In this document: in pieces, positions 1 to 10,464 of the stretch
Position numbering within the stretch: position 1 is the first letter of the stretch
Layout: every line of letters begins with the position of its first letter
NCBI RefSeq assembly: GCF_000281715.2
Contig: NZ_CP124576.1
Coordinates: 4,251,001-4,315,000, forward strand
Reading direction: 5' to 3'
Origin: Sphingobium sp. AP49
GTDB taxonomy: Bacteria > Pseudomonadota > Alphaproteobacteria > Sphingomonadales > Sphingomonadaceae
DNA: 64,000 nt
Translations under genes and position numbers: made by a program
The notes under the pieces: model-generated
Told to the model about the DNA's origin: nothing
Database searches by the model: none
What the model saw: only the letters and a program-made list of their open reading frames with translations

Positions 1-427
1 CTTCCGCCACGGCGCGCGCGGCGACCTTGGCGGCCTGCCCCTTGGGATAGCCATAGACGCCGGTCGAGATCGCCGGGAAGGCAACCCTGCGCAGGCCGTG
101 GTGGCGGGCGAGCGACAGGCTGTGGCTGTAGCAGCTGGCGAGCAGGTCGCGCTCGCCCTGATTGCCGCCTTGCCAGACCGGGCCGACCGTGTGGATGACA
201 TAGCGGGCCGGCAGTCGATAGCCGCGCGTTATCCGCGCCTCCCCGGTCGGGCAGCAGCCGATGCCCCGGCATTCCGCCAGCAGATCCGGCCCGGCGGCGC
301 GGTGGATCGCGCCATCCACGCCGCCGCCGCCGAGCAGGCTGTTATTGGCGGCGTTGACGATCGCGTCGACCGCGCAGCGGGTGATGTCGCCCGTCACCAC
401 GTCCCAGCGCGTCGTCCCGATCATCAT
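1..427 (-). CDS. Macro-domain protein, ADP-ribose/O-acetyl-ADP-ribose hydrolase type (3' end cut by window)
   Basis: About 142 residues are readable on the minus strand before the window edge cuts the C-terminus. The N-terminus shows the macro-domain signature: GDIT near residue 14, then [19 protein letters not shown], the loop that binds the distal ribose. GVYGYPKG further on fits the second phosphate-binding loop. Family members remove ADP-ribose from proteins or deacetylate O-acetyl-ADP-ribose in the cytoplasm. Two ATG codons lie in tandem (425-427 and 422-424); either may start. It begins 4 nt after the VOC gene stop on the same strand, so the two are probably co-transcribed. Confidence 0.85.
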   Translation of the reverse strand, partial: MMIGTTRWDVVTGDITRCAVDAIVNAANNSLLGGGGVDGAIHRAAGPDLLAECRGIGCCPTGEARITRGYRLPARYVIHTVGPVWQGGNQGERDLLASCYSHSLSLARHHGLRRVAFPAISTGVYGYPKGQAAKVAARAVAE

Positions 428-431
428 GCCG

Positions 432-845
432 TCAATCCTTGAGCGGCCCGCCGATCGACCAGACATGGCCGAAGGGATCGGTGAGCTGGCCGTAGCGGGC
501 GCCCCAGAACTGGTTGTCGATCGGGAAGCGGATCGCCGCGCCGGCGGCCACCGCCCGGTCCCACCAGCGATCGGCATCGTCCACTTCCAGATGCAGCGTG
601 ACCGCCGCCGGCTTGTCCGCTGGGGCGCCGCCGCACATTTCGGGAAAATGATCGTTCAGCATCAGCCCGCCATCATTGACCGTCAGATGGGCGTGCATGA
701 TCCGCGTGCCGGCATCGTCCATATGGCGGCTCTGTTCGGTCGCACCGAAAGCAGCTGTGTAGAAGGCGATGGCGTCGGCGGCCTTGCCGTCGGCGATGGT
801 CAGATGGGGCGTGACCCCCGGCAGGACGAACGGCGTGTCGCTCAT
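432..845 (-). CDS. VOC-family (glyoxalase/PhnB-like) protein
   Basis: 137 residues forming a paired beta-alpha-beta-beta-beta fold typical of the vicinal oxygen chelate superfamily. It opens with [21 protein letters not shown] and ends with the [12 protein letters not shown] motif common to PhnB/YdcG-like members. A single domain of this size normally works as a dimer and binds a divalent metal. The substrate cannot be told from sequence. Just upstream of the macro-domain gene on the same strand, with a 4-nt gap, suggesting a two-gene transcript. Confidence 0.85.
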   Translation of the reverse strand: MSDTPFVLPGVTPHLTIADGKAADAIAFYTAAFGATEQSRHMDDAGTRIMHAHLTVNDGGLMLNDHFPEMCGGAPADKPAAVTLHLEVDDADRWWDRAVAAGAAIRFPIDNQFWGARYGQLTDPFGHVWSIGGPLKD

Positions 846-914
846 GATCCTCTCCTTCGCGTCGACCCATGCTCCGAGTCGGCTGGGCCGCAGGATAGGC
901 CCGGCGCACGCCGT

Positions 915-3077
915 TCAGAAGATGCCGAGGAACTTCTTGTCCTGCGCCTTCTTCTCGCCCTTGCTGCCCTTGCCGGCCTCATCCTTCGCAGTGGTGCCGC
1001 GCCCCACATCATCGCGCGCCGCCCCGCCCCGCGTGCGCTGGGCGGCGGCATCGGCGCCCGCCAGCACCGGGCCGCAGGCTGCCGCCTTGGCATCGCCGAC
1101 ATCGACAAAGGCGAGCGTCGCGGCGATCGGCGTCGCGACAATGCCCAGCGCCGCCGCCGCACCGCCGCGCGCGATCAGGTCCGGGCTGATGACGTTGATC
1201 GACGGCCGGGCGAAATAGCCGCCAATGCCGACCGGCGACTGGCCGGAGAAGAGGCTGATCTTCTTGCCGTCGGCGCGGAAAGCCAGGTCCAGGCTCTCAT
1301 TCCTAAACGAGAAGCCGCCCCGGCCGACCATCACATTCTTGCGCGTGTCGATCAGGATCGGGTCGGCCGCCGCCACGCCGTTGCGCACGGTGAAGGCAAT
1401 GAGGCCGCAATTGATCTGCACCGGATCCTTCAGCTTCTGCTCGAACATCTTGGTGATGAAGGTGCCGACATCGATTTCCGACAGCTGGACATTGCGCGCC
1501 CACATGCTGCCCGCCGGCAGGATGACGGCGATGCGGCCATTGGCGGTGCTGAGCGAGTCATGCACGGTATCGCCCAGGCCCGTCATCTGCATCCGCGCCT
1601 TGACCATACCGGTGGTGCCCGATTGCTCCACGCCCCAGCGGGCGAGCAGCGTGCCCATCGGCGTGGGTGCCAGGCGGACGTCATAGGTCGTGCGCACTGG
1701 CTGGTTGCGGGCGTTGATCTCTATGTCCGACGCGACATGGCCGCCCGCCATGTCGAAGGTCAAAGGCGACAGGGTGAGCAGGCTATGGTCAAGCTTCACC
1801 GTCATAGCGGCGTTGGCGATCGGCACATTGGGCGCGCGGATCGTCTTCACGCTGTAGCGGACATTGGCGTCGAAATTGCGGATCGCCTCGATCCGCAGCG
1901 GCGCGTCGGGCAGCAGCCGGGGCGTGCCCTGCACCGTCGTGATCGCGCCCGCCCCACCCTGCGCATCCAGAATTTGCGGATCATAGCCGATGAAGGGGCC
2001 GACATCGATGATGTCGAGCCGCTGCGTCGCCAGATCGGCGTCGAGCAGCAGGCGGTTGTTCGGCAGCGACACGGTGAAGCGGCCGGCAAGGTCGGAAGCG
2101 CCGAACCGGCCCTTGAGATGCGTGAAGCGCCACTCCTCACCCGCCTTGGTCAGGGCCGAGGTGAAGCGATAATGGCGGGTGCCGGGAATGGCGACGCCGA
2201 GGAAATCGAACAAATGGCTGAGATTGGAGCCCTGTGCCACGACGCGCAGGTCGCTGCCCTCCAGCTCGGTCGCACCGGGCAGCGTGCCGGCGACCTCCAG
2301 CACGGTCGCGCCCGCCTGTGCCCGCAGCGCCAGGCTGTTCTTGCCGCCAGTGACGGTGGCGTTGGGCGACAGCAGCCCGCCCTTGAGGGTGAAGGGCTTG
2401 CCACGCATCGTGCCGGTGCCGGACAGGCGGACATCGCTGGCAAAACGAGTGTCCTGCGCCTTCACCGTCTCGAATCCGATATCGGTCGACAGCATCAGCA
2501 CCGGATCGCGATAGCGCATGGTCGTGCCAGCGAGCAGCGCGCGGCGGACGAGCGGCATGTTCATCGGCTCGCCCTTTTGGTCGGGGTCGCCCAGCGTCCA
2601 TGTATTATGCTGCCGGTCACGCGACCATTCGAGGTCCACGGCGGCACCCCGTAGCTCCAGCCAGGGGACGCGATATCTGCTGCCGAAGATCAGGCTCAAG
2701 GGCGCGATCCGCGCGTCGATCAGGTCGGCGCGAAACAGGTCGGGCCGGCTGGCCCAGGGCAGGTTGGCGATCCGCATCCCCTCCGCCCGGAACTTGATCG
2801 CGATCGGCGCGAAATAGAGCTGAAAGTCGCCGCCGACCGCTACCTGCCGCTCCAGCCGGGCGGACAGGATGCGCTCGAACGGCCCTTTCAGGAAGCGCCC
2901 CTTGGTGATGAACAGGATCAGCCAGATGGCGAAGAGGATGCCGACTATCCACAGGATGATCCGCACCGGCAGCGGCAGGGCGCGCCAGCGGTCGCGCGCC
3001 CGGCCCAGATGCGCGCCCGCGCCGCTCGGCGAAGCGGGCTTGGACGCACTATGCGGCACAGGTTCGACATCGGCCAT
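915..3077 (-). CDS. AsmA-family inner-membrane-anchored periplasmic protein
   Basis: 720 residues. A cytoplasmic basic N-terminus is followed by one membrane segment (about residues 38-58, IILWIVGILFAIWLILFI) and then a long beta-rich periplasmic region. The FLKGPFERILSARLERQVAVGG stretch is the conserved AsmA N-terminal block, and GDTVHDSLSTANGRIAV resembles the C-terminal AsmA_2 block. AsmA-like proteins are thought to bridge inner and outer membranes and move phospholipids. The C-terminus is Ala/Gly- and Lys-rich and looks disordered. No partner genes sit beside it; the next gene on the same strand is the VOC protein 69 nt downstream. Confidence 0.85.
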   Translation of the reverse strand: MADVEPVPHSASKPASPSGAGAHLGRARDRWRALPLPVRIILWIVGILFAIWLILFITKGRFLKGPFERILSARLERQVAVGGDFQLYFAPIAIKFRAEGMRIANLPWASRPDLFRADLIDARIAPLSLIFGSRYRVPWLELRGAAVDLEWSRDRQHNTWTLGDPDQKGEPMNMPLVRRALLAGTTMRYRDPVLMLSTDIGFETVKAQDTRFASDVRLSGTGTMRGKPFTLKGGLLSPNATVTGGKNSLALRAQAGATVLEVAGTLPGATELEGSDLRVVAQGSNLSHLFDFLGVAIPGTRHYRFTSALTKAGEEWRFTHLKGRFGASDLAGRFTVSLPNNRLLLDADLATQRLDIIDVGPFIGYDPQILDAQGGAGAITTVQGTPRLLPDAPLRIEAIRNFDANVRYSVKTIRAPNVPIANAAMTVKLDHSLLTLSPLTFDMAGGHVASDIEINARNQPVRTTYDVRLAPTPMGTLLARWGVEQSGTTGMVKARMQMTGLGDTVHDSLSTANGRIAVILPAGSMWARNVQLSEIDVGTFITKMFEQKLKDPVQINCGLIAFTVRNGVAAADPILIDTRKNVMVGRGGFSFRNESLDLAFRADGKKISLFSGQSPVGIGGYFARPSINVISPDLIARGGAAAALGIVATPIAATLAFVDVGDAKAAACGPVLAGADAAAQRTRGGAARDDVGRGTTAKDEAGKGSKGEKKAQDKKFLGIF

Positions 3078-3236
3078 GGCGGGGTCAACGCGGGCGCGCC
3101 GCTTTTGGGTCCGAATCGCTTGCTTTTGCGGACGCGGCCGACTATGGGCCGCCGTTCGCGATATTCAGTGAGACCGCCCGGCTAACTAGGGCTGCCGTGG
3201 CTGTCTGTAATCGTCGCGCCAGACAAGGAGACGAAA

Positions 3237-3440
3237 ATGCCCAAGATGAAGACCAAGAGCGGTGTGAAGAAGCGCTTCAAGTTCACCGCGACCGGCAAGG
3301 TCAAGCACGGCGTCGCTGGCAAGCGTCACCGCCTGATCAGCCACAACGCCAAGTATATCCGCCAGAACCGTGGCACTTCCGTGCTGTCCGATGCCGACGT
3401 GGCTCACGTCCGCCTCTGGGCACCCTACGGCCTGAAGTAA
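3237..3440 (+). CDS. rpmI: 50S ribosomal protein L35
   Basis: 67 residues beginning [20 protein letters not shown], the standard L35 N-terminus, very basic throughout. The start has a good ribosome site (AAGGAGA, about 3225-3231). L35 binds 23S rRNA in the large subunit. It sits 13 nt before rplT, the usual operon pair. infC, often upstream in other bacteria, is absent here: the upstream neighbour is the AsmA gene on the other strand, so the pair must have its own promoter in 3078-3236. Confidence 0.97.
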   Translation: MPKMKTKSGVKKRFKFTATGKVKHGVAGKRHRLISHNAKYIRQNRGTSVLSDADVAHVRLWAPYGLK

Positions 3441-3453
3441 GGAGTAGAGGACA

Positions 3454-3816
3454 ATGGCACGCGTAAAACGTGGTGTAACCACCAAGGCGAAGCATAAGCG
3501 GATTTTGGATCAGGCGAAGGGCTATTATGGCCGTCGCAAGAATACGATCCGTATCGCTCGCCAGGCTGTCGAAAAGGCCGGCCAGTACGCTTATCGCGAC
3601 CGCAAGGTCAAGAAGCGCACTTTCCGTGGCCTGTGGATCCAGCGCATCAACGCGGGTGTCCGCGCTGAAGGCCTGACCTATTCGCAGTTCATGCACGGCC
3701 TGAAGCTGGCCGGCGTCGAGCTGGACCGCAAGGTCCTGGCCGACATCGCGATGCACGAAGGCGAGGCGTTCAGCGCCATCATCGCCCAGGCCAAGGCTGC
3801 GCTGCCCGCAGCCTGA
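3454..3816 (+). CDS. rplT: 50S ribosomal protein L20
   Basis: 120 residues, the normal length for L20, starting [20 protein letters not shown] with the basic N-terminal extension that threads into 23S r[23 protein letters not shown] is the conserved core. L20 is needed early in 50S assembly and in many bacteria represses its own operon through the leader RNA. Immediately downstream of rpmI and followed by a strong intrinsic terminator, so rpmI-rplT is a closed two-gene unit separate from pheST. Confidence 0.97.
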   Translation: MARVKRGVTTKAKHKRILDQAKGYYGRRKNTIRIARQAVEKAGQYAYRDRKVKKRTFRGLWIQRINAGVRAEGLTYSQFMHGLKLAGVELDRKVLADIAMHEGEAFSAIIAQAKAALPAA

Positions 3817-3840
3817 AGCTGATCGATCGCAAGATCGTCA

Positions 3841-3880
3841 AAAAGGGCGCCGGGGCAGATGCCTTCGGCGCCCTTTTTGT
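3841..3880 (+). terminator. Intrinsic terminator of rpmI-rplT
   Basis: An 11-bp stem (AAAAGGGCGCC / GGCGCCCTTTT) with a loop of about 15 nt and a T-rich tail TTTTTGTTTTT, 25 nt after the rplT stop. Confidence 0.85.
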
Positions 3881-3897
3881 TTTTCCGGTTTTGTCCC

Positions 3898-3974
3898 GTC
3901 CGCCCTCAGCGAAGTCGAAGTGCCTTCGCTGCGCTCTGGCGGGGGCTTCGACAGGCTCAGCCCGAACGGATTTT
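3898..3974. repeat. Sphingomonad-type intergenic palindromic repeat, copy 1
   Basis: The right part reads CTTCGACAGGCTCAGCCCG followed by AACGGA. It matches, with few changes, the right arm of the element at 13417-13485 (CTCGACAGGCTC...CCGAACGGA). Such CGACAGGCTC/CCGAACGGA units are dispersed in sphingomonad genomes. It lies between the rplT terminator and the LysE gene and has no coding role. Confidence 0.6.
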
Positions 3975-4006
3975 AGGGGACAGCCTGACATTTTAGGACC
4001 CATCCC

Positions 4007-4627
4007 ATGTCGCTGCATCTCTGGTGGTTATATGTCACGGCGGTCTTCCTGATTTCGGCCACGCCCGGCCCCAACATGCTGCATGTGATGACGCAGAGCA
4101 TCGCCCATGGCCCGCGCAAGGCGCTGGTGACGATGGCGGGGCTGATGAGCGCCGTGCTGCTGTGCCTGATCGCGTCCGCGCTGGGCCTGGGCGCACTGCT
4201 GAAAGCCTCGCCACGCCTGTTCGACATATTGCGCTATGCCGGCGTCGCCTATCTCATCTGGCTGGGGATCAAGGCCTGGCGCGCACCGGTCGGCCATGCC
4301 GAGGGCGGCGATGCCGGCCCGGTCCGCTCGGCCCGTGCGCTGTATGCGACCGGCCTGCTGACGGGGCTTTCCAACCCCAAGCTCATCATCTTCGCCGCCG
4401 CGCTGTTCCCCCAGTTCATCGACCTGGCCCGCCCCTTCTGGCTGCAGCTGGCGATCCTGATCGTCAGCTTCGTGGTGATCGAGAGCTTCTGGTATTGCGT
4501 CTATGCGCTGGGCGGCCTGCGCCTCGCCCGCTGGCTGGCCCCCGCCAACCGGCAGAAGCTGTTCAACCGCGGGACCGGCCTGATGTTCATCGGCTTTGGC
4601 GGCGCGCTGCTGGGCGCGCGCGCCTAA
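4007..4627 (+). CDS. LysE/RhtB-family amino-acid exporter
   Basis: 206 residues with about six membrane segments. The family signature SATPGPNMLHVMTQSIAHG is near the N-terminus (about residues 17-35) and GLLTGLSNPKLIIFAAALFPQ in the middle, the two conserved blocks of RhtB/LysE exporters. These inner-membrane proteins export amino acids or homoserine derivatives; the substrate here is not determinable. It stands alone between the rplT terminator and pheS, 71 nt before pheS. Confidence 0.9.
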   Translation: MSLHLWWLYVTAVFLISATPGPNMLHVMTQSIAHGPRKALVTMAGLMSAVLLCLIASALGLGALLKASPRLFDILRYAGVAYLIWLGIKAWRAPVGHAEGGDAGPVRSARALYATGLLTGLSNPKLIIFAAALFPQFIDLARPFWLQLAILIVSFVVIESFWYCVYALGGLRLARWLAPANRQKLFNRGTGLMFIGFGGALLGARA

Positions 4628-4698
4628 CCCTTTCCTTGATCGACATGCCCCGCTAAGGCCGCGGGCATGTTTCCGCCACCACAGGCTCTGGAAGAAGA

Positions 4699-5790
4699 AT
4701 GACCGAAATTAGCGCATTGAAAGCCGGCCTGATCGCCGACATCGAGGCTGCCGACACGCTGGACGCGCTGGAAGGACTGCGCGTGGGCGCGCTGGGCAAG
4801 AATGGGGTCGTCACCGGCCTGCTCAAGACGCTGGGCGGCATGTCGCCCGAGGAGCGTCTGGAGAAAGGCCCCCCGATCCAGGATCTGCGCGAAAGCGTGA
4901 CCGCCGCGATCGCCGACCGCAAGGCCGCGCTGGAGCAGGCCGCGCTCGACGCCCGCCTCGCCTCGGAAAAGGTCGACATGACCCTGCCGGCCGATCTGGG
5001 GCCGCAGGGCAGCGTTCATGCAGTAAGCCAGGTGATGGACGAGCTGGCGGAAATCTTCGCCGACCTGGGCTTCTCGGTCGCGACCGGTCCGGAGATCGAG
5101 GACGACTGGTATAATTTCACTGCGCTCAACATCCCTGAGACGCACCCGGCCCGCGCGATGCACGACACCTTCTACTTCCCCGACGAGGAAGGGCAGAAGA
5201 AGATGCTGCTGCGCACCCACACCTCGCCGGTGCAGATCCGCACGATGATGACGCAGGAGCCGCCGATCCGCATCATCGCGCCCGGCCGCGTCTATCGCAG
5301 CGACTCCGACGCGACCCACACGCCCATGTTCCACCAGATCGAGGGTCTGGTGATCGACAAGGGCATCACGCTCGGTCACCTGAAATGGACGCTGGAAACC
5401 TTCCTCAAGGCCTTCTTCGAGCGCGAGGATATCGTCCTGCGCCTGCGCCCGAGCTATTTCCCCTTCACCGAACCGTCGGTGGAAGTCGATGTCGGCTATA
5501 CCCTGACCAATGGCCAGCGCGTCATTGGCGGCGACGGCGATGCGCCCGGTGGCGGCTGGCTGGAAGTGCTGGGCAGCGGTATGGTCAACCGCCGCGTGAT
5601 CGAGGCCTGCGGCCTTGATCCCGACGAATGGCAGGGCTTTGCCTTCGGTACCGGCGTCGATCGCCTCGCCATGCTGAAATATGGCATGAACGACCTGCGC
5701 GCCTTCTTCGACGGCGACCTGCGCTGGCTCAAACATTATGGTTTTTCGGCGCTCGACGTGCCCACGCTGTCGGGAGGAGTCGGCGCATGA
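4699..5790 (+). CDS. pheS: Phenylalanyl-tRNA synthetase alpha subunit
   Basis: 363 residues. An N-terminal coiled-coil arm (about 1-90) that contacts tRNA precedes a class II catalytic core. [22 protein letters not shown] and [20 protein letters not shown] are the class II motif 1/2 region, and [22 protein letters not shown] near the C-terminus is motif 3. With PheT it forms an alpha2-beta2 enzyme charging tRNA-Phe in the cytoplasm. Its stop overlaps the pheT start by 4 nt (ATGA), so translation is coupled. Confidence 0.97.
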   Translation: MTEISALKAGLIADIEAADTLDALEGLRVGALGKNGVVTGLLKTLGGMSPEERLEKGPPIQDLRESVTAAIADRKAALEQAALDARLASEKVDMTLPADLGPQGSVHAVSQVMDELAEIFADLGFSVATGPEIEDDWYNFTALNIPETHPARAMHDTFYFPDEEGQKKMLLRTHTSPVQIRTMMTQEPPIRIIAPGRVYRSDSDATHTPMFHQIEGLVIDKGITLGHLKWTLETFLKAFFEREDIVLRLRPSYFPFTEPSVEVDVGYTLTNGQRVIGGDGDAPGGGWLEVLGSGMVNRRVIEACGLDPDEWQGFAFGTGVDRLAMLKYGMNDLRAFFDGDLRWLKHYGFSALDVPTLSGGVGA

Positions 5791-8204
5791 AGTTCACCCT
5801 GTCCTGGCTCAAGACCCATCTCAACACCGATGCCGATCTGGCCACCATCCTCAAGACGCTGAACGCCATCGGGCTGGAGGTCGAGGATGTGGAAAACCCG
5901 GCCGAGAAGCTGGGCGCGTTCAAGATCGCCAAGATCCTGACCGCCGAGCGTCACCCGCAGGCCGACAAGCTGCAGGTGCTGAGCGTCGACCATGGCGACG
6001 GTACCCCGCTGCAGGTCGTGTGCGGCGCCCCCAATGCCCGCGCCGGCCTGATCGGCGTGTTCGGCATCGAGGGCGCAGTGGTGCCGGTCAACGGCATGGT
6101 GCTCAAGAAGACCGCCATTCGCGGCGTCGAATCCAACGGCATGATGTGCTCCACCCGCGAGTTGGAGTTGGGTGACGATCATGACGGCATCATCGAACTG
6201 GCCGCCGACGCGCCGGTCGGTGAAGTCTATGCGAACTGGGCGGGCCTCAACGACCCCGTCATCGACGTGTCGATCACGCCGAACCGTCAGGACTGCATGG
6301 GCGTGCGCGGCATCGCCCGCGATCTGGCGGCGGCGGGCCTCGGCACGCTCAACGCCATCATCGTGCCGGAGATTGCCGGCGTCGGCCCCGGCCCCGACGT
6401 GCGTACCGACGATGTCGATGGCTGCCCGGCCTTCTTCGCCCGATCGGTCAAGGGCGTGACCAATGGTGCCTCGCCCGAATGGATGGCGCGCAGGCTCAAG
6501 GCGATCGGCCAGAAGCCGATCAGCGCGCTGGTGGACATCACCAACTACATCATGATCGACCTCGGCCGGCCGCTGCATGTCTATGACATGGCGACGCTCA
6601 AGGGCGGGCTGGTCGCGAGGCTGGGCAAGGCCGGCGAGCAGGTACTGGCGCTCAATGGCAAGACCTATGCCATTGACGAGACGATGACCGTCATCGCCGA
6701 CGACGAAGCCGTGCACGATATCGGCGGCATCATGGGCGGCGAACATTCGGGCGCGCAGGACGGCACGACCGACGTGCTGATCGAATGCGCCTATTTCACG
6801 CCCGAACGGATCGCGGTGACCGGCCAGAAGCTGGCGCTGACCTCAGATGCGCGTGGCCGGTTCGAGCGCGGCGTCGATCCCGCCTTCCTGGACGATGGCC
6901 TGTCGATCGCCACCAGCCTGGTCATGACCCTGTGCGGTGGCACAGCATCGGAAGCGACCCGCGCCGGCACCCCGCCCGCCACGCCCAAGATGGTCGCCTA
7001 TGCGCCCGACCAGTGCCTGGCGCTGGCCGGCGTCGACGTGCCGCAGGATGTGCAGAAGCGCATCCTGGAAAGCCTGGGCTTCGGCGTCAGCGGCGAAGCC
7101 GCCAGCATCGAATATCAGGATGGCGTGCCGGTGAGCGTGCCGGGCCATTGGACGATCAGCGTGCCGACCTGGCGCCGTGACGTCGACGGCTGGCCCGACA
7201 TTGTCGAGGAAGTGGTGCGCATCGTCGGCCTGGACCATGTGCCGTCCACCCCGCTGCCGCGCGTGCCGGGCGTTGCCCGCCCGACCGCCACGGCCGAGCA
7301 GCTGGTCGAGCGCCGCGTGCGCCGCACCGCCGCCGCCCGGGGCCTGGCCGAAGCGATCAACTGGTCCTTCATTTCCGAGAAGGAAGCCGCGAGCGTTGGC
7401 GGTGGCGACTGGACGCTGGCCAATCCAATCTCCGAAGATCTGAAGGTCATGCGCCCCTCGCTGCTGCCCGGCCTGCTGTCGGCGACCAAGCGCAATGTCG
7501 ATCGCAGCGCGACGTCGATCCGGCTGTTTGAGCTCGGCCGGCGCTATTTCAAGCAGGGCGAGCGCGCCACCGTCGGCTTCGTGCTGGCCGGCGAGAAGAC
7601 GGCGCGCAGCTGGCAGAGCGGCAAGGCCCAACCCTTCGACGCATTCGATGCCAAGGGCGAAGTGATCGCGCTGCTGGCGGCGGCCGGCGCGCCGGTCGGC
7701 AATCTGCAGAGCATGGGCGAGGCATCGGCGGCCTATCATCCGGGCCAGTCGGGCACGCTGCGCCTCGGCCCCAAGGTGGTGCTGGCCGAATATGGCGTGC
7801 TGCATCCGAGCCTTGCCAAGCAGTTCGGCCTGTCCGGCACCGTGGTCGCGGGCGAAATCTTCCTCGATGCGATTCCGGCCAAGCGCAAGAGCGGCTTCAT
7901 GCGCGCGCCCTATGCGCCGCCGGCGCTGCAGGCGGTGAAGCGCGACTTCGCCTTCCTGGTGCCGGAGGCGGTCGAGGCCGATGCGCTGGTGCGCGCGGTC
8001 AAGGGCACGGACAAGAAGGCGATCGTCGAGGCGCGCCTGTTCGACGTCTTCACCGGCCCCGGCGTGGATGAAGGGCACAAGTCGCTGGCGGTGGAGATCA
8101 CGCTGCAGCCGGGCGAAAAGAGCTTCGCCCAGGAAGAGCTGGACGCGATCAGCGCCGCCGTGGTCAAGGCCGCCCAGAAGCTGGGCGCGAGCCTGCGCGG
8201 CTAA
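5787..8204 (+). CDS. pheT: Phenylalanyl-tRNA synthetase beta subunit
   Basis: 805 residues starting [18 protein letters not shown]. The reading frame is open further upstream, but the ATG at 5787 has a GGAGGAG site 8 nt before it and the conserved N-terminus. Domains in order: B1 and tRNA-binding OB domain (about 1-150, with [11 protein letters not shown]), B3/B4 editing domain (about 210-390, [15 protein letters not shown]), B5 (about 400-480), a catalytic-like core, and a ferredoxin-fold anticodon-binding domain at the C-terminus. Second gene of the pheST unit. Confidence 0.97.
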   Translation: MKFTLSWLKTHLNTDADLATILKTLNAIGLEVEDVENPAEKLGAFKIAKILTAERHPQADKLQVLSVDHGDGTPLQVVCGAPNARAGLIGVFGIEGAVVPVNGMVLKKTAIRGVESNGMMCSTRELELGDDHDGIIELAADAPVGEVYANWAGLNDPVIDVSITPNRQDCMGVRGIARDLAAAGLGTLNAIIVPEIAGVGPGPDVRTDDVDGCPAFFARSVKGVTNGASPEWMARRLKAIGQKPISALVDITNYIMIDLGRPLHVYDMATLKGGLVARLGKAGEQVLALNGKTYAIDETMTVIADDEAVHDIGGIMGGEHSGAQDGTTDVLIECAYFTPERIAVTGQKLALTSDARGRFERGVDPAFLDDGLSIATSLVMTLCGGTASEATRAGTPPATPKMVAYAPDQCLALAGVDVPQDVQKRILESLGFGVSGEAASIEYQDGVPVSVPGHWTISVPTWRRDVDGWPDIVEEVVRIVGLDHVPSTPLPRVPGVARPTATAEQLVERRVRRTAAARGLAEAINWSFISEKEAASVGGGDWTLANPISEDLKVMRPSLLPGLLSATKRNVDRSATSIRLFELGRRYFKQGERATVGFVLAGEKTARSWQSGKAQPFDAFDAKGEVIALLAAAGAPVGNLQSMGEASAAYHPGQSGTLRLGPKVVLAEYGVLHPSLAKQFGLSGTVVAGEIFLDAIPAKRKSGFMRAPYAPPALQAVKRDFAFLVPEAVEADALVRAVKGTDKKAIVEARLFDVFTGPGVDEGHKSLAVEITLQPGEKSFAQEELDAISAAVVKAAQKLGASLRG

Positions 8205-8221
8205 AGCAGGAAAGGCTGGCG

Positions 8222-8926
8222 ATGGACGGGAAGGCTGAACGACTTCAGGCCCGCCTCGCCGGCCTCTTCTACATCGGCACCATTGGCTGCGGCATGTTTG
8301 CCGAGGCGGTGGTGCGCGCGGCCCTGATCGTGCCCGGCAGCGGGCGCGAGACGGCGCGCAACATTGCCGACTATCCCTGGCTCTACCGCGCCGGCGGGGC
8401 GAGCGATGTTGGCATGCTCTGCTGCTATCTGGCGGTCACCGCCCTGCTCTATGGCCTGTTCGCGCCGACCGGGCGGGTGCTGGCCCGCATAGCCACCCTG
8501 TTCAGCCTGACCGGCATCGCCGTGCTGGCGGGCAACAGCCTGCTTCATCTGCTCCCCCTCGCACTGCTCGATGGCGCGCCGCATCCCGGCATCCCGATGG
8601 CGGAGGTGCAGTCGCTGGTGCGGATCAGCCTCAGCCTCCACAATGATCTCTATGGCATCAGCCTCATTTTCTTCGGCATCTATTGCCTGCTGATCGGCTG
8701 GCTGGCGATCCGCTCGCGGCGGTTGCCGGTGGCGGTCGGCGTGCTGCTGATGGCGGGAGGCGCGGTCCATCTGGTCGCCCGCACCCTGGCGCTGCTGTCG
8801 CCGGCGATCGGCGAGGCGATCCCCGGCCAGCTCGATTTCGTGCCTTTGCTGGGCGAAGGCGCCTTTGCCGTCTGGCTGTTGCTGTTCGGCGCGCCGCGCC
8901 CGGCGGCGCCCGATCCTATCCCGTGA
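8222..8926 (+). CDS. DUF4386-family membrane protein
   Basis: 234 residues with six or so predicted membrane segments and the DUF4386 pattern: RLAGLFYIGTIGCGMFAE at the start, a central NSLLHLLPLALLDG, and NDLYGISLIFFGIYCLLIG. The function of the family is unknown. It lies 17 nt after pheT and may be read through from it. Its 3' end overlaps by 11 nt the convergent gene at 8916. Confidence 0.75.
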   Translation: MDGKAERLQARLAGLFYIGTIGCGMFAEAVVRAALIVPGSGRETARNIADYPWLYRAGGASDVGMLCCYLAVTALLYGLFAPTGRVLARIATLFSLTGIAVLAGNSLLHLLPLALLDGAPHPGIPMAEVQSLVRISLSLHNDLYGISLIFFGIYCLLIGWLAIRSRRLPVAVGVLLMAGGAVHLVARTLALLSPAIGEAIPGQLDFVPLLGEGAFAVWLLLFGAPRPAAPDPIP

Positions 8927-9401
8927 TCTTGCAGCCCTTTTCCACCGCCATGCCGCGCAGATAGGCGCGCCGGGCGATGCCGGCGGCGACCGCCGCGCGC
9001 AGGCGGCGTTCGGCCGGGGCCGCGCCGCTGACTTCACGGACGATGCCGCGGAAGGGGATCAGCGAATTGACCACCGCCTTGCCGACGCCTTCGGCGATCT
9101 TGCCGGTACGATCTTCATTCGCCGCTTGGCCGACGGTGAAGTCCGGGCCAAGCACGGCATTGAGTTCGCCCATCGATGCGTTGAGGCCCTTGCAGGTCTT
9201 CGAGGGCGGTGGCGCATAGGGATTTTCCACCGCCTTTTGCAGCAGCGGCGGCGTTTCGGTCTTGTCGAGACCGACGTCGCGCACCGGCTGGCTGGCAATG
9301 TCGCCCGCCTTGTCGAGCGTGTCGTCCTTCTTCTTGTCCTGTGCCAGAGCAGATGTCCCCAGCAGCAGCAACATCATGGCGGTCGATATGGCAATCTTCA
9401 T
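8916..9401 (-). CDS. Small exported protein of unknown function
   Basis: 161 residues. A clear signal peptide (MKIAISTAMMLLLLGTSALA, cleavage after ALA) is followed by a charged linker KKKDDTLDKAGDIASQPVRDVG. The mature region has two cysteines (CKGL and the near-terminal EKGCKITG) that could form a disulfide. I do not recognise a named domain. Probably periplasmic. Convergent with and overlapping the DUF4386 gene. Confidence 0.7.
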   Translation of the reverse strand: MKIAISTAMMLLLLGTSALAQDKKKDDTLDKAGDIASQPVRDVGLDKTETPPLLQKAVENPYAPPPSKTCKGLNASMGELNAVLGPDFTVGQAANEDRTGKIAEGVGKAVVNSLIPFRGIVREVSGAAPAERRLRAAVAAGIARRAYLRGMAVEKGCKITG

Positions 9402-9526
9402 CGATAGTCCTCCCGCTGGCTCAACCCGTCATGCCCTTGTCGGTTCCCCAACGTAACGATTGCGCAGCGGGCAAGACAGAGGCCTTTTGCCGCGCTATGT
9501 CGCTGGGCAAACAGGAGTGTTTCGCC

Positions 9527-10420
9527 ATGAACGACCGCATCGCCATCGCCTCCGACGACCTGTCCGCCACCCTATCGCCGCTGGGTGCCGAACTCTGGTC
9601 GCTAACCGATGCGCAGGGCCGCGAATTGATGACCGATGCCGACCCACAATGGTGGACCGGCCATGCGCCCCTGCTCTTCCCCTTCGTCGGCCGGTCGCGC
9701 GGCGACGTCTATCGGCTGAACGATGTCGACTATCCGATGGGGCAGCATGGCTTTGCCCGGACCAGCGCCTTCACCCTGGTCCATCGCAACGCGGAAGCCG
9801 CGCTGTTCCGGCTGGAGGCGGACCGGGACAGCCGCGCCGTCTATCCGTTCGATTTCCGGCTGGACATGGGTTTCGTGCTGGAGGGGCCAAGCCTGCGCAT
9901 GACGGCCACCGTCATGAACCGGGGCGAGACGGCGATGCCGTTCAGCTTCGGCTATCATCCGGCCTTCGCCTGGCCACTGCCCTATGGCGGCAGCGTCGAG
10001 GAGCACCGCATCCTGTTCGAGCAGGCCGAACCCGCGCCGATCCGCAAGGTCGGCAGCGAGCCGGGGCTGATCGCACTGGACAGCGTGCCCTCCCCGGTCG
10101 AGGGGAAGGAACTGGCGCCAACCCATGACATGTTCGCAGGCGACGCTTTGATCTGGGACGATCTCAACAGCCGGTCGCTGACCTGGGGCGTGCCCGGCCA
10201 GCCGCACCTGAAGATCGATTTCCCCGATACGCCTTGGCTCGGCCTGTGGCAGAAGCCGGGCGCCCATTATCTGTGCGTCGAACCCTGGGCCGGCATGGCC
10301 GACCCGGTTGGCTTCACCGGCGATGTCTGGGACAAGCAGGGCATCATGACCCTGCTGCCGGGCGATGCGCGCAGCTTCCGCATGGACGTGACGCTGGTTG
10401 GGGCTGACGGCGACGCCTAA
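9527..10420 (+). CDS. Aldose 1-epimerase family protein
   Basis: 297 residues starting MNDRIAIASDDLSATLSPLG; the ATG at 9527 follows a CAGGAG site, whereas the open frame further upstream has no family resemblance. Galactose-mutarotase-like fold: GAELWSLTDAQGRELM, PFVGRSRGDVYRLND, then GYHPAFAWPLP with the catalytic-type His and CVEPWAGMADP with the Glu. It resembles the YeaD/LacX-like branch, so the sugar substrate is uncertain. Isolated gene, upstream of prfC by 44 nt. Confidence 0.85.
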   Translation: MNDRIAIASDDLSATLSPLGAELWSLTDAQGRELMTDADPQWWTGHAPLLFPFVGRSRGDVYRLNDVDYPMGQHGFARTSAFTLVHRNAEAALFRLEADRDSRAVYPFDFRLDMGFVLEGPSLRMTATVMNRGETAMPFSFGYHPAFAWPLPYGGSVEEHRILFEQAEPAPIRKVGSEPGLIALDSVPSPVEGKELAPTHDMFAGDALIWDDLNSRSLTWGVPGQPHLKIDFPDTPWLGLWQKPGAHYLCVEPWAGMADPVGFTGDVWDKQGIMTLLPGDARSFRMDVTLVGADGDA

Positions 10421-10464
10421 CGCGCGACTCGCTTTGGGCGCAAAAATCCCTATATGGGCGCCCC

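Noticed and set aside
261..2654. 797-codon plus-strand open frame
   Set aside because: Antisense to the VOC and AsmA-like genes; Arg/His-rich, no family features, typical shadow frame in high-GC DNA.
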